From: Pseudomonas solani | Lineage (GTDB): Bacteria; Pseudomonadota; Gammaproteobacteria; Pseudomonadales; Pseudomonadaceae | DNA: 64,000 nt | Assembly (NCBI RefSeq): GCF_026072635.1 | Contig: NZ_AP023081.1 | Coordinates: 652,501 to 716,500, forward strand | Direction of reading: 5' to 3' | Part shown: positions 17,047 through 25,103 of the stretch, piece by piece | How positions within the stretch are numbered: the stretch's first letter is position 1 | Layout: each line of letters opens with the position of its first letter | Notes under the pieces: generated by a model | The model's input: only the letters and a program-made list of their open reading frames with translations | What the model was told of the DNA's origin: nothing | The model's database searches: none | Translations under genes and position numbers: made by a program

Positions 17047-18822
17047 TTACTCGGCCTTGGGCTGTTCGCGCAGGCGGATGTGCAGTTCGCGCAGTGCCTT
17101 GCCATCCACGCTGCCCGGAGCCTGGGTCATGACGTCGCCGGCGCTCTGGGTTTTCGGGAAGGCGATCACTTCGCGGATCGACGCAGCACCGGTCATCAGC
17201 ATGACCAGGCGATCCAGGCCGAAGGCCAGGCCACCGTGCGGCGGAGCACCGTACTTCAGCGCATCGAGGAGGAAGCCGAACTTCTCTTCCTGCTCGGCAT
17301 CGTCGATGCCCAGCACGCGGAACACGGCCTGCTGCATGGCCTTGTCGTGGATACGGATGGAGCCGCCGCCCAGTTCGGTGCCGTTGAGCACCATGTCATA
17401 GGCACGGGACAGCTTGCCGGCCGGGTTGGCCTCCAGCTCTTCCGGGCTGCACTTGGGCGCAGTGAACGGGTGGTGCAGGGAGGTGAGGCTGCCGTCGTCG
17501 TTCTCTTCGAACATCGGGAAGTCGACGACCCACATCGGCGCCCATTCCTTGGTGAGCAGGTTGAGGTCATGGCCGACCTTGATGCGCAGGGCACCCAGGG
17601 CGTCGCAGACGACCTTGGCCTTGTCGGCACCGAAGAACACGATGTCGCCATCGACCGCACCGACGCGATCGAGGATCACGTTGAGGTTCGGCTCGGCGAT
17701 GTTCTTGACGATCGGCGACTGCAGGCCGTCGATACCGTTGGCGCGCTCGTTGACCTTGATGTAGGCCAGGCCCTTGGCACCGTAGATGCCGACGAACTTG
17801 GTGTAGTCGTCGATCTGCTTGCGCGGCATGCTCGCCCCGCCCGGAACGCGCAGTGCGGCAACGCGGCCTTTCGGATCGTTGGCCGGGCCGGAGAAGACCT
17901 TGAATTCAACGTCTTTCAACTGGTCGGCAACGTCCACCAGTTCCAGCGGGATGCGCAGGTCGGGCTTGTCCGAGCCGTAGCGGCGCATGGCTTCTTCGAA
18001 GGGCATGTGCGGGAACTCGTCGAACTCGACGTCGAGGACTTCCTTGAACAGCTGGCGAACCATCTTCTCGGTGATGGCGATGATATCGCTCTCGTCGAGG
18101 AAGCTGGTTTCGATGTCGATCTGGGTGAATTCCGGCTGACGGTCGGCACGCAGGTCTTCGTCGCGGAAGCATTTGGCGATCTGGTAGTAGCGATCGAAGC
18201 CGGCAACCATCAGCAGTTGCTTGAACAGCTGGGGCGATTGCGGCAGGGCGAAGAAGTTGCCCGGGTAGGTGCGGCTCGGCACCAGGTAGTCACGCGCGCC
18301 TTCCGGAGTCGGGCGACCGAGGATCGGCGTCTCGACGTCGAGGAAGCCGTTCTCGTCCAGATAGCGGCGAATGCTGCTGGTGATGCGCGCGCGCAGCTTC
18401 AGCTTGGCGGCCATTTCCGGGCGACGCAGGTCGATGAAGCGGTAGCGCAGACGGGTCTCTTCGCCCACGTCGGAGTATTCGTCCAGCGGGAAAGGCGGGG
18501 TCTCGGCCTGGTTGAGGACTTCGAGCTCATAGCCCAGCACTTCGATACCGCCGGACGCCATGTTGGCGTTGACCGCACCGGCCGGGCGCGGACGCACCTT
18601 GCCGGTCACCTTGACGACGTACTCGCTGCGCACGCGGTCAGCCTTGGCGAAGGTCTCGGCGCGATCCGGGTCGAACACCACCTGGGCCAGGCCTTCACGA
18701 TCACGGATATCGAGGAAGATGACCCCGCCATGGTCACGGCGACGGTGGACCCAGCCGCAAAGGGTGATTTCCTGGCCGTCCAGGCTCTCGTTCAGTTGGC
18801 CGCAATAGTGGCTGCGCATCAT
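17047..18822 (-). CDS. aspS: Aspartyl-tRNA synthetase
   Basis: A 591-residue class II synthetase of the bacterial type. It has an N-terminal OB anticodon-binding domain (LCGWVHRRRDHGGVIFLDIRD), motif 2 in FRDEDLRADRQPEFTQID, a GAD insertion (about 300-420) and motif 3 AFGLDRLVMLMTG. In Pseudomonas this enzyme is non-discriminating and also mischarges tRNA-Asn for GatCAB amidation (known family fact; not shown here). The start at 18822 (MMRSHYCG) is the conserved one, although the frame stays open to 18927. Confidence 0.96.
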   Translation of the reverse strand: MMRSHYCGQLNESLDGQEITLCGWVHRRRDHGGVIFLDIRDREGLAQVVFDPDRAETFAKADRVRSEYVVKVTGKVRPRPAGAVNANMASGGIEVLGYELEVLNQAETPPFPLDEYSDVGEETRLRYRFIDLRRPEMAAKLKLRARITSSIRRYLDENGFLDVETPILGRPTPEGARDYLVPSRTYPGNFFALPQSPQLFKQLLMVAGFDRYYQIAKCFRDEDLRADRQPEFTQIDIETSFLDESDIIAITEKMVRQLFKEVLDVEFDEFPHMPFEEAMRRYGSDKPDLRIPLELVDVADQLKDVEFKVFSGPANDPKGRVAALRVPGGASMPRKQIDDYTKFVGIYGAKGLAYIKVNERANGIDGLQSPIVKNIAEPNLNVILDRVGAVDGDIVFFGADKAKVVCDALGALRIKVGHDLNLLTKEWAPMWVVDFPMFEENDDGSLTSLHHPFTAPKCSPEELEANPAGKLSRAYDMVLNGTELGGGSIRIHDKAMQQAVFRVLGIDDAEQEEKFGFLLDALKYGAPPHGGLAFGLDRLVMLMTGAASIREVIAFPKTQSAGDVMTQAPGSVDGKALRELHIRLREQPKAE

Positions 18823-19047
18823 GGTCGTGTTTCGCTTCTCTTGAGTCTTGAATTCGTCGGGCCGCCAGTGTGCGTGCCGTCGATGACCGCGAACGGGCTG
18901 CGAATCGCCGCCGGGCATCGGGACCACACTGCCGCTGGCCAGGGACCGGTGGCAAAGGGGCGGATTATATATGGTTAATCGACACCGCGCAGCCGCCCGC
19001 CGGAAGCCTTTCTATACTGAAGGGCCCAAGCCGGTGGAGGACCATCC

Positions 19048-20154
19048 ATGGCCACGCCTCGCCCCGTCGACATCACCACGGACCTGCTGGACGACTTCCG
19101 CCAGGAGACACGTGAGCAGTTCTCCCGCTGCGAGCACCTGCTGATCGAACTCGAGCGCCATCCCGATGACGACGAGCGCCTGCGCGAGCTGTTCCGCCTG
19201 GTGCACACGCTCAAGGGCAACCTCGGCTACGTCGGGCTGGACCGACTGAACACCCTGCCCCAGGCCCTGGAGGATGTGCTCGCCCAATTGCGCGAAGGCA
19301 CCCTGGTGTTCGACAGCCTGCTGGGCGACATCCTCCTGCTGCTGCAGGACCGCCTGCGCCTGCAGATCGAACAGGCGCTGAAGGGCGACACCCGCGAACC
19401 GGCGGACATCCGCTCACTGAGCAAAGCCCTCAAGGCACTGGCCAATGCCCCCGAACAGCGCCAGGCGGAACTGCGCAGCGCGCTGCTGCATCGCCTGGAC
19501 CCGAGCACGCGCCTGCTGCCCCCCGAACCCGAAGCGAAGAACACTGGCCCCCTGGCCCGCCACGGCCTGGAAGACGAACCCGACCTGCGGTTCTTCGCCG
19601 AGCTGATGCTGGCGGCGGAGAACCGCTCGCGCTTCTGGCTGGGCCGTGGCCAGCGCCAGCTGGAACTCGCCCTGGCGATGAACGAGCGCGCCGGGCGCCC
19701 CGTATCGCCCCGCCAGTTGGCCGCAGCCGTGTGCCTGCACGACCTGGGCATGGCGCTGCTACCGCTGGAGCTGCTGCACAAGCAGGAGCCACTCAACCAT
19801 GACGAGCGCCGGCGCATGCAATCCCACCCGCGCATGGGGGCGGAACTGCTCAAGCGCATGCCGCAATGGGAAGACGCCGCCGAGATCATCCTGCAGCACC
19901 AGGAGCACGCCGACGGCAGCGGCTACCCCAAGGGCCTGCATGAAACGGAGATCAGCCCCGGCGCACTGATCCTCGACATCGTCGACACCTTCGACGCCCG
20001 CACCCATGAGCGTGCCCACCAGACACTGAGCAAACGCCCACTGCTGCGCGCCATCCTGGAGATCAACGGCCTCGGCGGCAGCCAGTTCAGCGCCTACTGG
20101 GTCAATATGTTCAACCTCTGCCTGCAGGAAGACCCCGCCCTCGCCCACCTTTGA
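19048..20154 (+). CDS. Hpt domain / HD-GYP-type protein
   Basis: A 368-residue fusion. Residues 10-110 form a histidine phosphotransfer (Hpt) domain with the phospho-accepting His53 in LVHTLKGNLGYVG. Residues 185-335 form an HD-GYP-like domain with HD at 231-232 (CLHDLGMALLP) and a GYP block at 284-294 (HQEHADGSGYP). The GYP block differs from the consensus HHExxDGxGYP by Gln in place of the second His, and the usual HDIGK Lys is Met. It may therefore be a modified or inactive c-di-GMP phosphodiesterase whose output depends on phosphorelay input. It is divergent from aspS. Confidence 0.8.
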   Translation: MATPRPVDITTDLLDDFRQETREQFSRCEHLLIELERHPDDDERLRELFRLVHTLKGNLGYVGLDRLNTLPQALEDVLAQLREGTLVFDSLLGDILLLLQDRLRLQIEQALKGDTREPADIRSLSKALKALANAPEQRQAELRSALLHRLDPSTRLLPPEPEAKNTGPLARHGLEDEPDLRFFAELMLAAENRSRFWLGRGQRQLELALAMNERAGRPVSPRQLAAAVCLHDLGMALLPLELLHKQEPLNHDERRRMQSHPRMGAELLKRMPQWEDAAEIILQHQEHADGSGYPKGLHETEISPGALILDIVDTFDARTHERAHQTLSKRPLLRAILEINGLGGSQFSAYWVNMFNLCLQEDPALAHL

Positions 20155-20239
20155 TTCGGTTGTCGCCCCCTCGCCCCCTGACTAAGCTGCCCACGCAGCC
20201 CGGCCACCCGTGACGGGGCAGAACCAACAAGGAGTCCAG

Positions 20240-21058
20240 ATGCAGGCGCTAGCAGGGAAAGTCGCAGTGGTGACGGGAGCAGGATCAGGCATCGGCCGCG
20301 CACTGGCTCACCAACTGGCCGCCGAAGGCTGCCACCTGGCGCTGGCCGACCTCGACCGGGAAAACCTCAGCCAGGTGGCCAGTGAACTGCAACGCGACGG
20401 GCTGAAGATCACCACCCACCCGCTGGATGTCGCCGAACGCGCGGCTGTCTACGCCTTCGCCGACGAGGTGCTGGCCGCCCACGGCAGCGTGCAACTGGTG
20501 ATCAACAATGCCGGCGTCGCCCTTTCGCAAACGATCGCGGAGCTGCGCTACGACGACTTCGAATGGATCATGAACATCAACTTCTGGGGCGTGGTACACG
20601 GCACCAAGGCCTTCCTGCCGCACCTGCTGAAGAACAACGAAGGGCAGATCGTCAACGTCTCCAGCATTTTCGGCATCATCAGCCTGCCCACCCAGGGCGC
20701 CTACAACGCCAGCAAGTTCGCCGTCCGCGGCTTCACCGAGGCCCTGCGCCAGGAGCTGGCGCACACGGGAGTGAAAGCCGCCTGCGTGCACCCCGGCGGC
20801 ATCCGCACCAATATCGCCAAGGCCGCACGCTTCTACCAGGGGCCCGACGGCCGCCAGGACGCCGCCCGTGCAGCAGCGCAGTTCGACAAGGTGGCCCGCA
20901 CCACACCCGACGAAGCCGCCCGGGTGATACTCGACGGCATTCGTCGGCAGCACCCGCGCATCCTGATCGGCGCCGACGCCCGCCTGCTCGACCGCATCCA
21001 GCGGCTGCTGCCGGCCAGCTACCCGCGAATCCTGGCGAAACTGCTCGGTCGTCGCTGA
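20240..21058 (+). CDS. SDR-family oxidoreductase
   Basis: A 272-residue classical short-chain dehydrogenase/reductase. The NAD(P)-binding motif GAGSGIGRAL lies at residues 15-24 and NNAG at about 92-95. The catalytic YNASK is near residue 156. The start at 20240 is preceded by AAGGAG. The substrate cannot be inferred from the sequence. It stands alone between the Hpt/HD-GYP gene and dps with normal intergenic gaps. Confidence 0.85.
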   Translation: MQALAGKVAVVTGAGSGIGRALAHQLAAEGCHLALADLDRENLSQVASELQRDGLKITTHPLDVAERAAVYAFADEVLAAHGSVQLVINNAGVALSQTIAELRYDDFEWIMNINFWGVVHGTKAFLPHLLKNNEGQIVNVSSIFGIISLPTQGAYNASKFAVRGFTEALRQELAHTGVKAACVHPGGIRTNIAKAARFYQGPDGRQDAARAAAQFDKVARTTPDEAARVILDGIRRQHPRILIGADARLLDRIQRLLPASYPRILAKLLGRR

Positions 21059-21192
21059 CGTTATCGACGGCCGATAGCCTCTACGCATCGCAACGATTGA
21101 TATAAGCCAAGGCAGACCATGGGGCGCTCTATGCTAGGCTCTGCCGCATCACGGGCCCTAGCCAGGCCCTGGCCACTGAGAGGAGTAAAGGC

Positions 21193-21663
21193 ATGGAAAT
21201 CAATATCGGAATCGCCGAACAGGATCGCGCAGCTATCGCCGAGGGCCTGTCCCGCTTGCTGGCGGACACCTACACCCTCTACCTCAAGACCCACAACTTC
21301 CACTGGAACGTCACCGGGCCGATGTTCAACACCCTGCACCTGATGTTCGAAGGGCAGTACACCGAACTGGCACTGGCCGTGGACTCCATCGCCGAGCGCA
21401 TTCGCGCCCTGGGCTTCCCGGCACCAGGCACCTACGCCTCTTATGCGCGCCTGTCGTCGATCAAGGAAGAAGAAGGCGTACCCGCTTCCGAAGACATGAT
21501 CCGCCAACTGGTGCAGGGCCAGGAAGCCGTTGTACGCACCGCCCGCGGCATCTTCCCGCTGCTGGACAAGGTCAGCGACGAGCCGACCGCCGACCTGCTG
21601 ACCCAGCGCATGCAGGTCCATGAAAAGACCGCCTGGATGCTGCGCAGCCTGCTCGCCATCTGA
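21193..21663 (+). CDS. dps: Dps-family DNA-binding/ferritin-like protein
   Basis: A 156-residue mini-ferritin with the Dps signature KTHNFHWNVTGPMFNTLHLMFEGQY, which carries the ferroxidase His and acidic ligands. Dps oligomers oxidise and store iron and protect DNA from peroxide stress. It is preceded by GAGAGGAG and ends at a strong terminator. Location between aspS and the cold-shock gene matches the Pseudomonas core order. Confidence 0.92.
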   Translation: MEINIGIAEQDRAAIAEGLSRLLADTYTLYLKTHNFHWNVTGPMFNTLHLMFEGQYTELALAVDSIAERIRALGFPAPGTYASYARLSSIKEEEGVPASEDMIRQLVQGQEAVVRTARGIFPLLDKVSDEPTADLLTQRMQVHEKTAWMLRSLLAI

Positions 21664-21681
21664 TCACGGAAAATCTCCAGC

Positions 21682-21706
21682 AAAGGCCCGGTTCTCCGGG
21701 CCTTTA
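21682..21706 (+). terminator. Terminator downstream of dps
   Basis: A 10-bp perfect stem (AAAGGCCCGG / CCGGGCCTTT) with a TTCT loop follows the dps stop by 18 bases. The T-tract is short. Confidence 0.75.
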
Positions 21707-21768
21707 GCTATGCGCAAAAGCCTGCCTGAACTATGCTCTGGCAATCCGCTCCCGACACAGTGACGCGA

Positions 21769-22835
21769 ATGAGTCAGCCGCCGAAAACACCCCTGCTCAT
21801 CGAGCTGTTCCCCGAAGAAACCCGCGAAGCAGCCGAGTTGCTCAAGCAGGCGGTACCCCTCATGGTGCGCCACGACATTCCGCCGAATCCGGTGCACTAC
21901 GCCCTCTGGTACACCTATAGCAAAGGCCTGGAGCCCGACCTCAACCGGCGCCTCGACAAGATCGTCAAGGACTTCGACAGTTTTCCCCCGGAATCCGCGA
22001 TCAAGCTGTACCGCGACTACATCATCCGTGGCGAGCTGGACGCCGCCCGCGCCGGGCAACAGCAGGTCATCGAACTGGTGGATGACATCGAATCCGGCGT
22101 TACCCGCAGCGTTGTCGGCAGCACCGCCTACCAGCACAGCCTGACCCTCGGCCTCGCCGCCCTGCACGACCCGATCATCGACGACCTGCCCGGTGTCCTT
22201 GGCGAGCTGCAACAGAGCACCCAATTGATGCAAGAGCAGCAGGAACAGTTCCTCTATCGACTGCGCGCCGCCCAATCGGAGATCCAGAACCTGCGCAACC
22301 AACTGGAAAAAGCCCAGATGGCCGCCACCCTGGACAGCCTCACCCAGGTGTTCAACCGCCACGCCTTCACCCGCCTGCTGGAACAGGCACTGGCCAACAG
22401 CCACGACGGGCTGGCCCTGGTGATGCTGGATATCGACCACTTCAAGCAGTTCAACGATCACTTCGGCCACCCCCTGGGTGACCGGGTGCTGCAGCACGTC
22501 GGCCAGTTGCTCCGCGAACTGCTCCCCCCCGTGCCATGGCGGCCCGCTATGGCGGCGAAGAGTTCTGCGTAGTACTGCGGGACTGCTACGACCTGGCCAC
22601 CGCTCACCAATTCGCCGAAAACCTGCGCCTGAAGTTCCAGTCGCTACGGGTCAAGGTGCGCCGTACCGACCAGGTCCTCGACACCATCACCGCCAGCTTC
22701 GGCCTGGCCCTGGCAGAGCCCGGCGACAACCTGGAAAGCCTGCTCACCCGGGCGGACGACGCCCTCTACCAGGCCAAGCGCAACGGCCGCAATCAGGTCC
22801 ACCCCCAGGCCCCGGAAGCGGCGCTAACCGCTTGA
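21769..22835 (+). pseudogene. Diguanylate cyclase, frameshifted in a C7 tract
   Basis: Two adjoining reading frames together encode one GGDEF protein of about 355 residues. The first frame (21769 to about 22530) holds an N-terminal all-helical sensory region, a short coiled coil and the start of the GGDEF domain (DSLTQVFNRHAFTRLLEQ, LDIDHFKQFNDHFGH). The second frame (from about 22531) continues with AARYGGEEFCVVL and the C-terminal half. Adding one C to the C7 run at 22524-22530 joins them as ELLPPRAMAARYGGEEF, which reads as an intact active site. As read, translation stops at 22572, before the signature, so no cyclase activity is expected. A sequencing error is a live alternative. Confidence 0.85.
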
Positions 22836-22994
22836 TTTGAGTAGCCCTCCTCTTTGCTGTTAAATACGGCCCGGTGCTCCCGGCCTCAAGTTGCCGAGGC
22901 CCGGAAACGACCCCCAGATCAGCCTTCCGTAAACCGGAACCGCTGCCCGGATGGTCCTTCCGACGCGAGCGTTATCAAGGTGAGTCCATTGAAT

Positions 22995-23597
22995 ATGTTG
23001 AAGATCGTCCATCTGCTGACGGGCGCTGCTGCGCTCCTGTTGTCCTTCGTCCCTAGCCTGCGCACCGACGCCCTGCCCTACCTGCAACAACCCGATGCCC
23101 TTTATCTGGCACTGCTCGGCCTGCTCAACCTGCTGCTCGCGCCCGTCGTACCGGCCTGGGCCAAGGGCCTGCGCAACCAATTGCAAGGCGTCGTCTCCGC
23201 CCTGCTGGTCCTGGCCGTGGTCCTGCAGACCCTGAACCTGCTCGCGCCGCTGTCCACCATCGGCAACCAGCCGGCCATCCTCCTCAGCCTGCTGACCGCC
23301 ATCGCCGCCGTGCTGCTTCACCTGGCGATCAACCTGCGCAAGGTCACCCAGGCCGTCCCCCTGCCCCAGGACATGTCCAACCGCGAGACCGGCACGGTCA
23401 AGTGGTTCAACACCTCCAAGGGCTTCGGCTTCATCTCCCGCGACTCGGGCGATGACATCTTCGTGCACTTCCGCGCCATCCGCGGCGAAGGCCACCGCGT
23501 CCTGATCGAAGGGCAGCGCGTCGAGTTCTCCGTCATGCAACGCGACAAGGGCCTGCAAGCCGAAGACGTTATCGCCGCACTGCCTGGCCGCCGCTAA
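22995..23597 (+). CDS. Membrane-anchored cold-shock domain protein
   Basis: A 200-residue protein in two parts. Residues about 5-110 contain three or four hydrophobic segments. Residues about 130-198 are a cold-shock domain with RNP1 (KGFGFI) and RNP2 (DIFVHF). It begins GTVKWFNTSKGFGF like CspA. The start could be ATG at 22995 or the in-frame TTG at 22989, two codons earlier, closer to the AAGGTGAG ribosome site. Pseudomonas genomes carry this gene next to dps. An RNA-binding domain held at the membrane is the notable feature; its targets are unknown. Confidence 0.87.
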   Translation: MLKIVHLLTGAAALLLSFVPSLRTDALPYLQQPDALYLALLGLLNLLLAPVVPAWAKGLRNQLQGVVSALLVLAVVLQTLNLLAPLSTIGNQPAILLSLLTAIAAVLLHLAINLRKVTQAVPLPQDMSNRETGTVKWFNTSKGFGFISRDSGDDIFVHFRAIRGEGHRVLIEGQRVEFSVMQRDKGLQAEDVIAALPGRR

Positions 23598-23611
23598 GCC
23601 AGCCACCAAAG

Positions 23612-23638
23612 AAAAGCCCGCCAGATGGCGGGCTTTTT
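23612..23638. terminator. Terminator between the cold-shock gene and slyX
   Basis: A 10-bp stem (AAAGCCCGCC / GGCGGGCTTT) with loop AGAT and T-tract. It lies between convergent genes, so it can serve both. Confidence 0.85.
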
Positions 23639-23650
23639 CATTCACTCGAT

Positions 23651-23860
23651 TCAATAGTGGGGGGGCGGCACGTCGTCATCACCACCGCCACCAAACTGCC
23701 CGATCAGTTCCTCCTGGCGCTTGGCCAAGGCAGCCAGTTGCAGCTGCAAACGCTCCACGACCCGCTGCTGCATGACCAGCACATCGTTGAGCGCCTGGAT
23801 GGTGTCGTCCTGGAACGCCAGGCGGGTTTCCAGTTCGTTGATGCGCTCCTCAAGGCTCAT
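23651..23860 (-). CDS. slyX: SlyX family protein
   Basis: A 69-residue, highly charged coiled-coil protein (ERINELETRLAFQDDTIQALNDVLVMQQ) ending in PPPHY, which is typical of SlyX. The biochemical role is unknown in the family. It overlaps the HIT-protein stop by four bases and is likely translationally coupled to it. Confidence 0.9.
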   Translation of the reverse strand: MSLEERINELETRLAFQDDTIQALNDVLVMQQRVVERLQLQLAALAKRQEELIGQFGGGGDDDVPPPHY

Positions 23861-24288
23861 GGCTGAACCTCAGCGAAACGGAAATCATCGGTAAGCACCA
23901 GGCGCAGCTTGGCCATCACCTCGTCGACTTGCTCCGCCGTATAGGGCTGCGCTGGATGCCGCCCCCACACCGGAGCGGGCCAGGCAGCATCTTCACGACG
24001 ACGCGCGATCACATGCATATGCAGTTGGCTGACCACGTTGCCCAGGGTGGCGACGTTCATCTTGTCGGCGCCGAAGTTGTCCTTGAGCACCTCCGCCAAG
24101 CGAGTGGTTTCGCTCCACAGGCGCAGTTGGTCATCAGCATCGAGCTGGAACAGCTCGCTGACGTCCTCACGACGGGGCACGAGAATGAACCAGGGGTAGT
24201 GCACGTCATTCATCAGTAGCAGACGGCACAGTGGGAAATCTCCGACCTGCAGGCAATCCTGCTGCAGTCTCTGATCCAGGGCGAACAT
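23857..24288 (-). CDS. HIT domain nucleotide-binding protein
   Basis: A 143-residue HIT-family protein. The histidine triad appears as HMHVIAR near residue 90 (QLHMHVIARR, degenerate at the last His). Family members hydrolyse dinucleotide or adenosine phosphoramidate substrates; the substrate here is unknown. It is the first gene of the HIT-slyX pair and lies upstream of the long oprD leader region. Confidence 0.86.
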   Translation of the reverse strand: MFALDQRLQQDCLQVGDFPLCRLLLMNDVHYPWFILVPRREDVSELFQLDADDQLRLWSETTRLAEVLKDNFGADKMNVATLGNVVSQLHMHVIARRREDAAWPAPVWGRHPAQPYTAEQVDEVMAKLRLVLTDDFRFAEVQP

Positions 24289-24437
24289 AACGACCTCTCC
24301 TGTTCTTCCGGGTGTAACCCAAGCTTAATCCCGCCCCGGCGACAGACAAAACAGCGCGAGACAGGAAACGGCGCGCAGGATACCCAAGGAAAGATTCCGG
24401 CGGAACCGTAAGCCCTTCTATATAAGGAGGCGCACGC

Positions 24438-24716
24438 ATGCTGGCGCCCTGCGTCCTGAAAGTGCGCAGCGGTTACCGCAACGCACCAAAATCGCACACA
24501 GAGTCAAAGACCGTTACCCCACGCCACACTCGCCCCATCACGGGGCATGGCCCTAGCGAAGCCAACGCCACACCGCAACCCCCGGAAAGCATGAGAACAC
24601 CCGCCATCCCCCAGGCTGACAGGCTGCACGGCAGAGCCGCCGGGCAACACCGGCCCGCCCCGAACGAGCCATCCGCCACACTGCGGCAAAATTTCCAGGC
24701 AGAGGACCCACTTTGA
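24438..24716 (+). CDS. Possible small protein upstream of oprD (uncertain)
   Basis: A 92-codon ORF starts seven bases after TAAGGAGG, a near-ideal ribosome site. The predicted protein is basic and Pro/Ala-rich, with no signal peptide, membrane segment or domain I recognise. It covers the otherwise empty upstream half of the oprD leader. The composition looks like random high-GC reading frame, so the ribosome site is the only real support. It could instead be a leader peptide or nothing. Confidence 0.2.
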   Translation: MLAPCVLKVRSGYRNAPKSHTESKTVTPRHTRPITGHGPSEANATPQPPESMRTPAIPQADRLHGRAAGQHRPAPNEPSATLRQNFQAEDPL

Positions 24717-25033
24717 GCACGCTTGTTGCTTTAGAGGGAACAAGGTCGTAGCAGGCACCCGCAAGTGCCCGTACCCCGCCTTCGAAGTGCCGGCAACAGG
24801 CTGTCAAACAGCCATCAGCAGCGTGCAGTGAATGTAGGACGGAAGTGCAGGCTTAGTTGTGCTAAGTGCCCGCCCAGACCGCATAAAAATACGAAACGAA
24901 GGGATTGCAAGGCGAAAACTACGAATATGCGACATGCTCACACTGAATTTGCGACATGGCCGTGAAGAATTCGTAAGGAATAGAGTTGAACTATCGCCAA
25001 CATAGACGTCGTGCTATAAGTTAGCGCCGACAC

Positions 25034-25041
25034 AAAAAGAA
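25034..25041 (+). promoter_or_regulatory. Possible Hfq/Crc A-rich motif in the oprD leader
   Basis: AAAAAGAA matches the AANAANAA catabolite-repression motif. It lies 62 bases before the oprD start, rather far from the ribosome site, so regulation by Hfq/Crc is speculative. Confidence 0.25.
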
Positions 25042-25103
25042 AGAACCGCCTTCAACATATAAGAAAGCGGCGAGAATCTTCAAAAACCAAAGGAGCAATC
25101 ACA

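Larger units (their letters stand above)
24289..25103. other. 815-base gene-poor region upstream of oprD
   Basis: No established gene is visible. The stretch becomes A+T-richer toward oprD (from about 24860), a usual promoter-like trend. A short hairpin (GGCAC..GTGCC, around 24754-24769) has no T-tract and is not a convincing terminator. The sequence before oprD has an AAAAAGAA run (25034-25041) that fits the AANAANAA motif bound by Hfq/Crc. A small ORF with a good ribosome site is listed separately. I cannot identify a riboswitch or a known sRNA. Confidence 0.6.

Noticed and set aside
24986..25020. A possible sigma70 promoter (TTGAAC ... TATAAG) before oprD
   Set aside because: The spacing between the two elements is 23 bases, well outside the usual 16-18.
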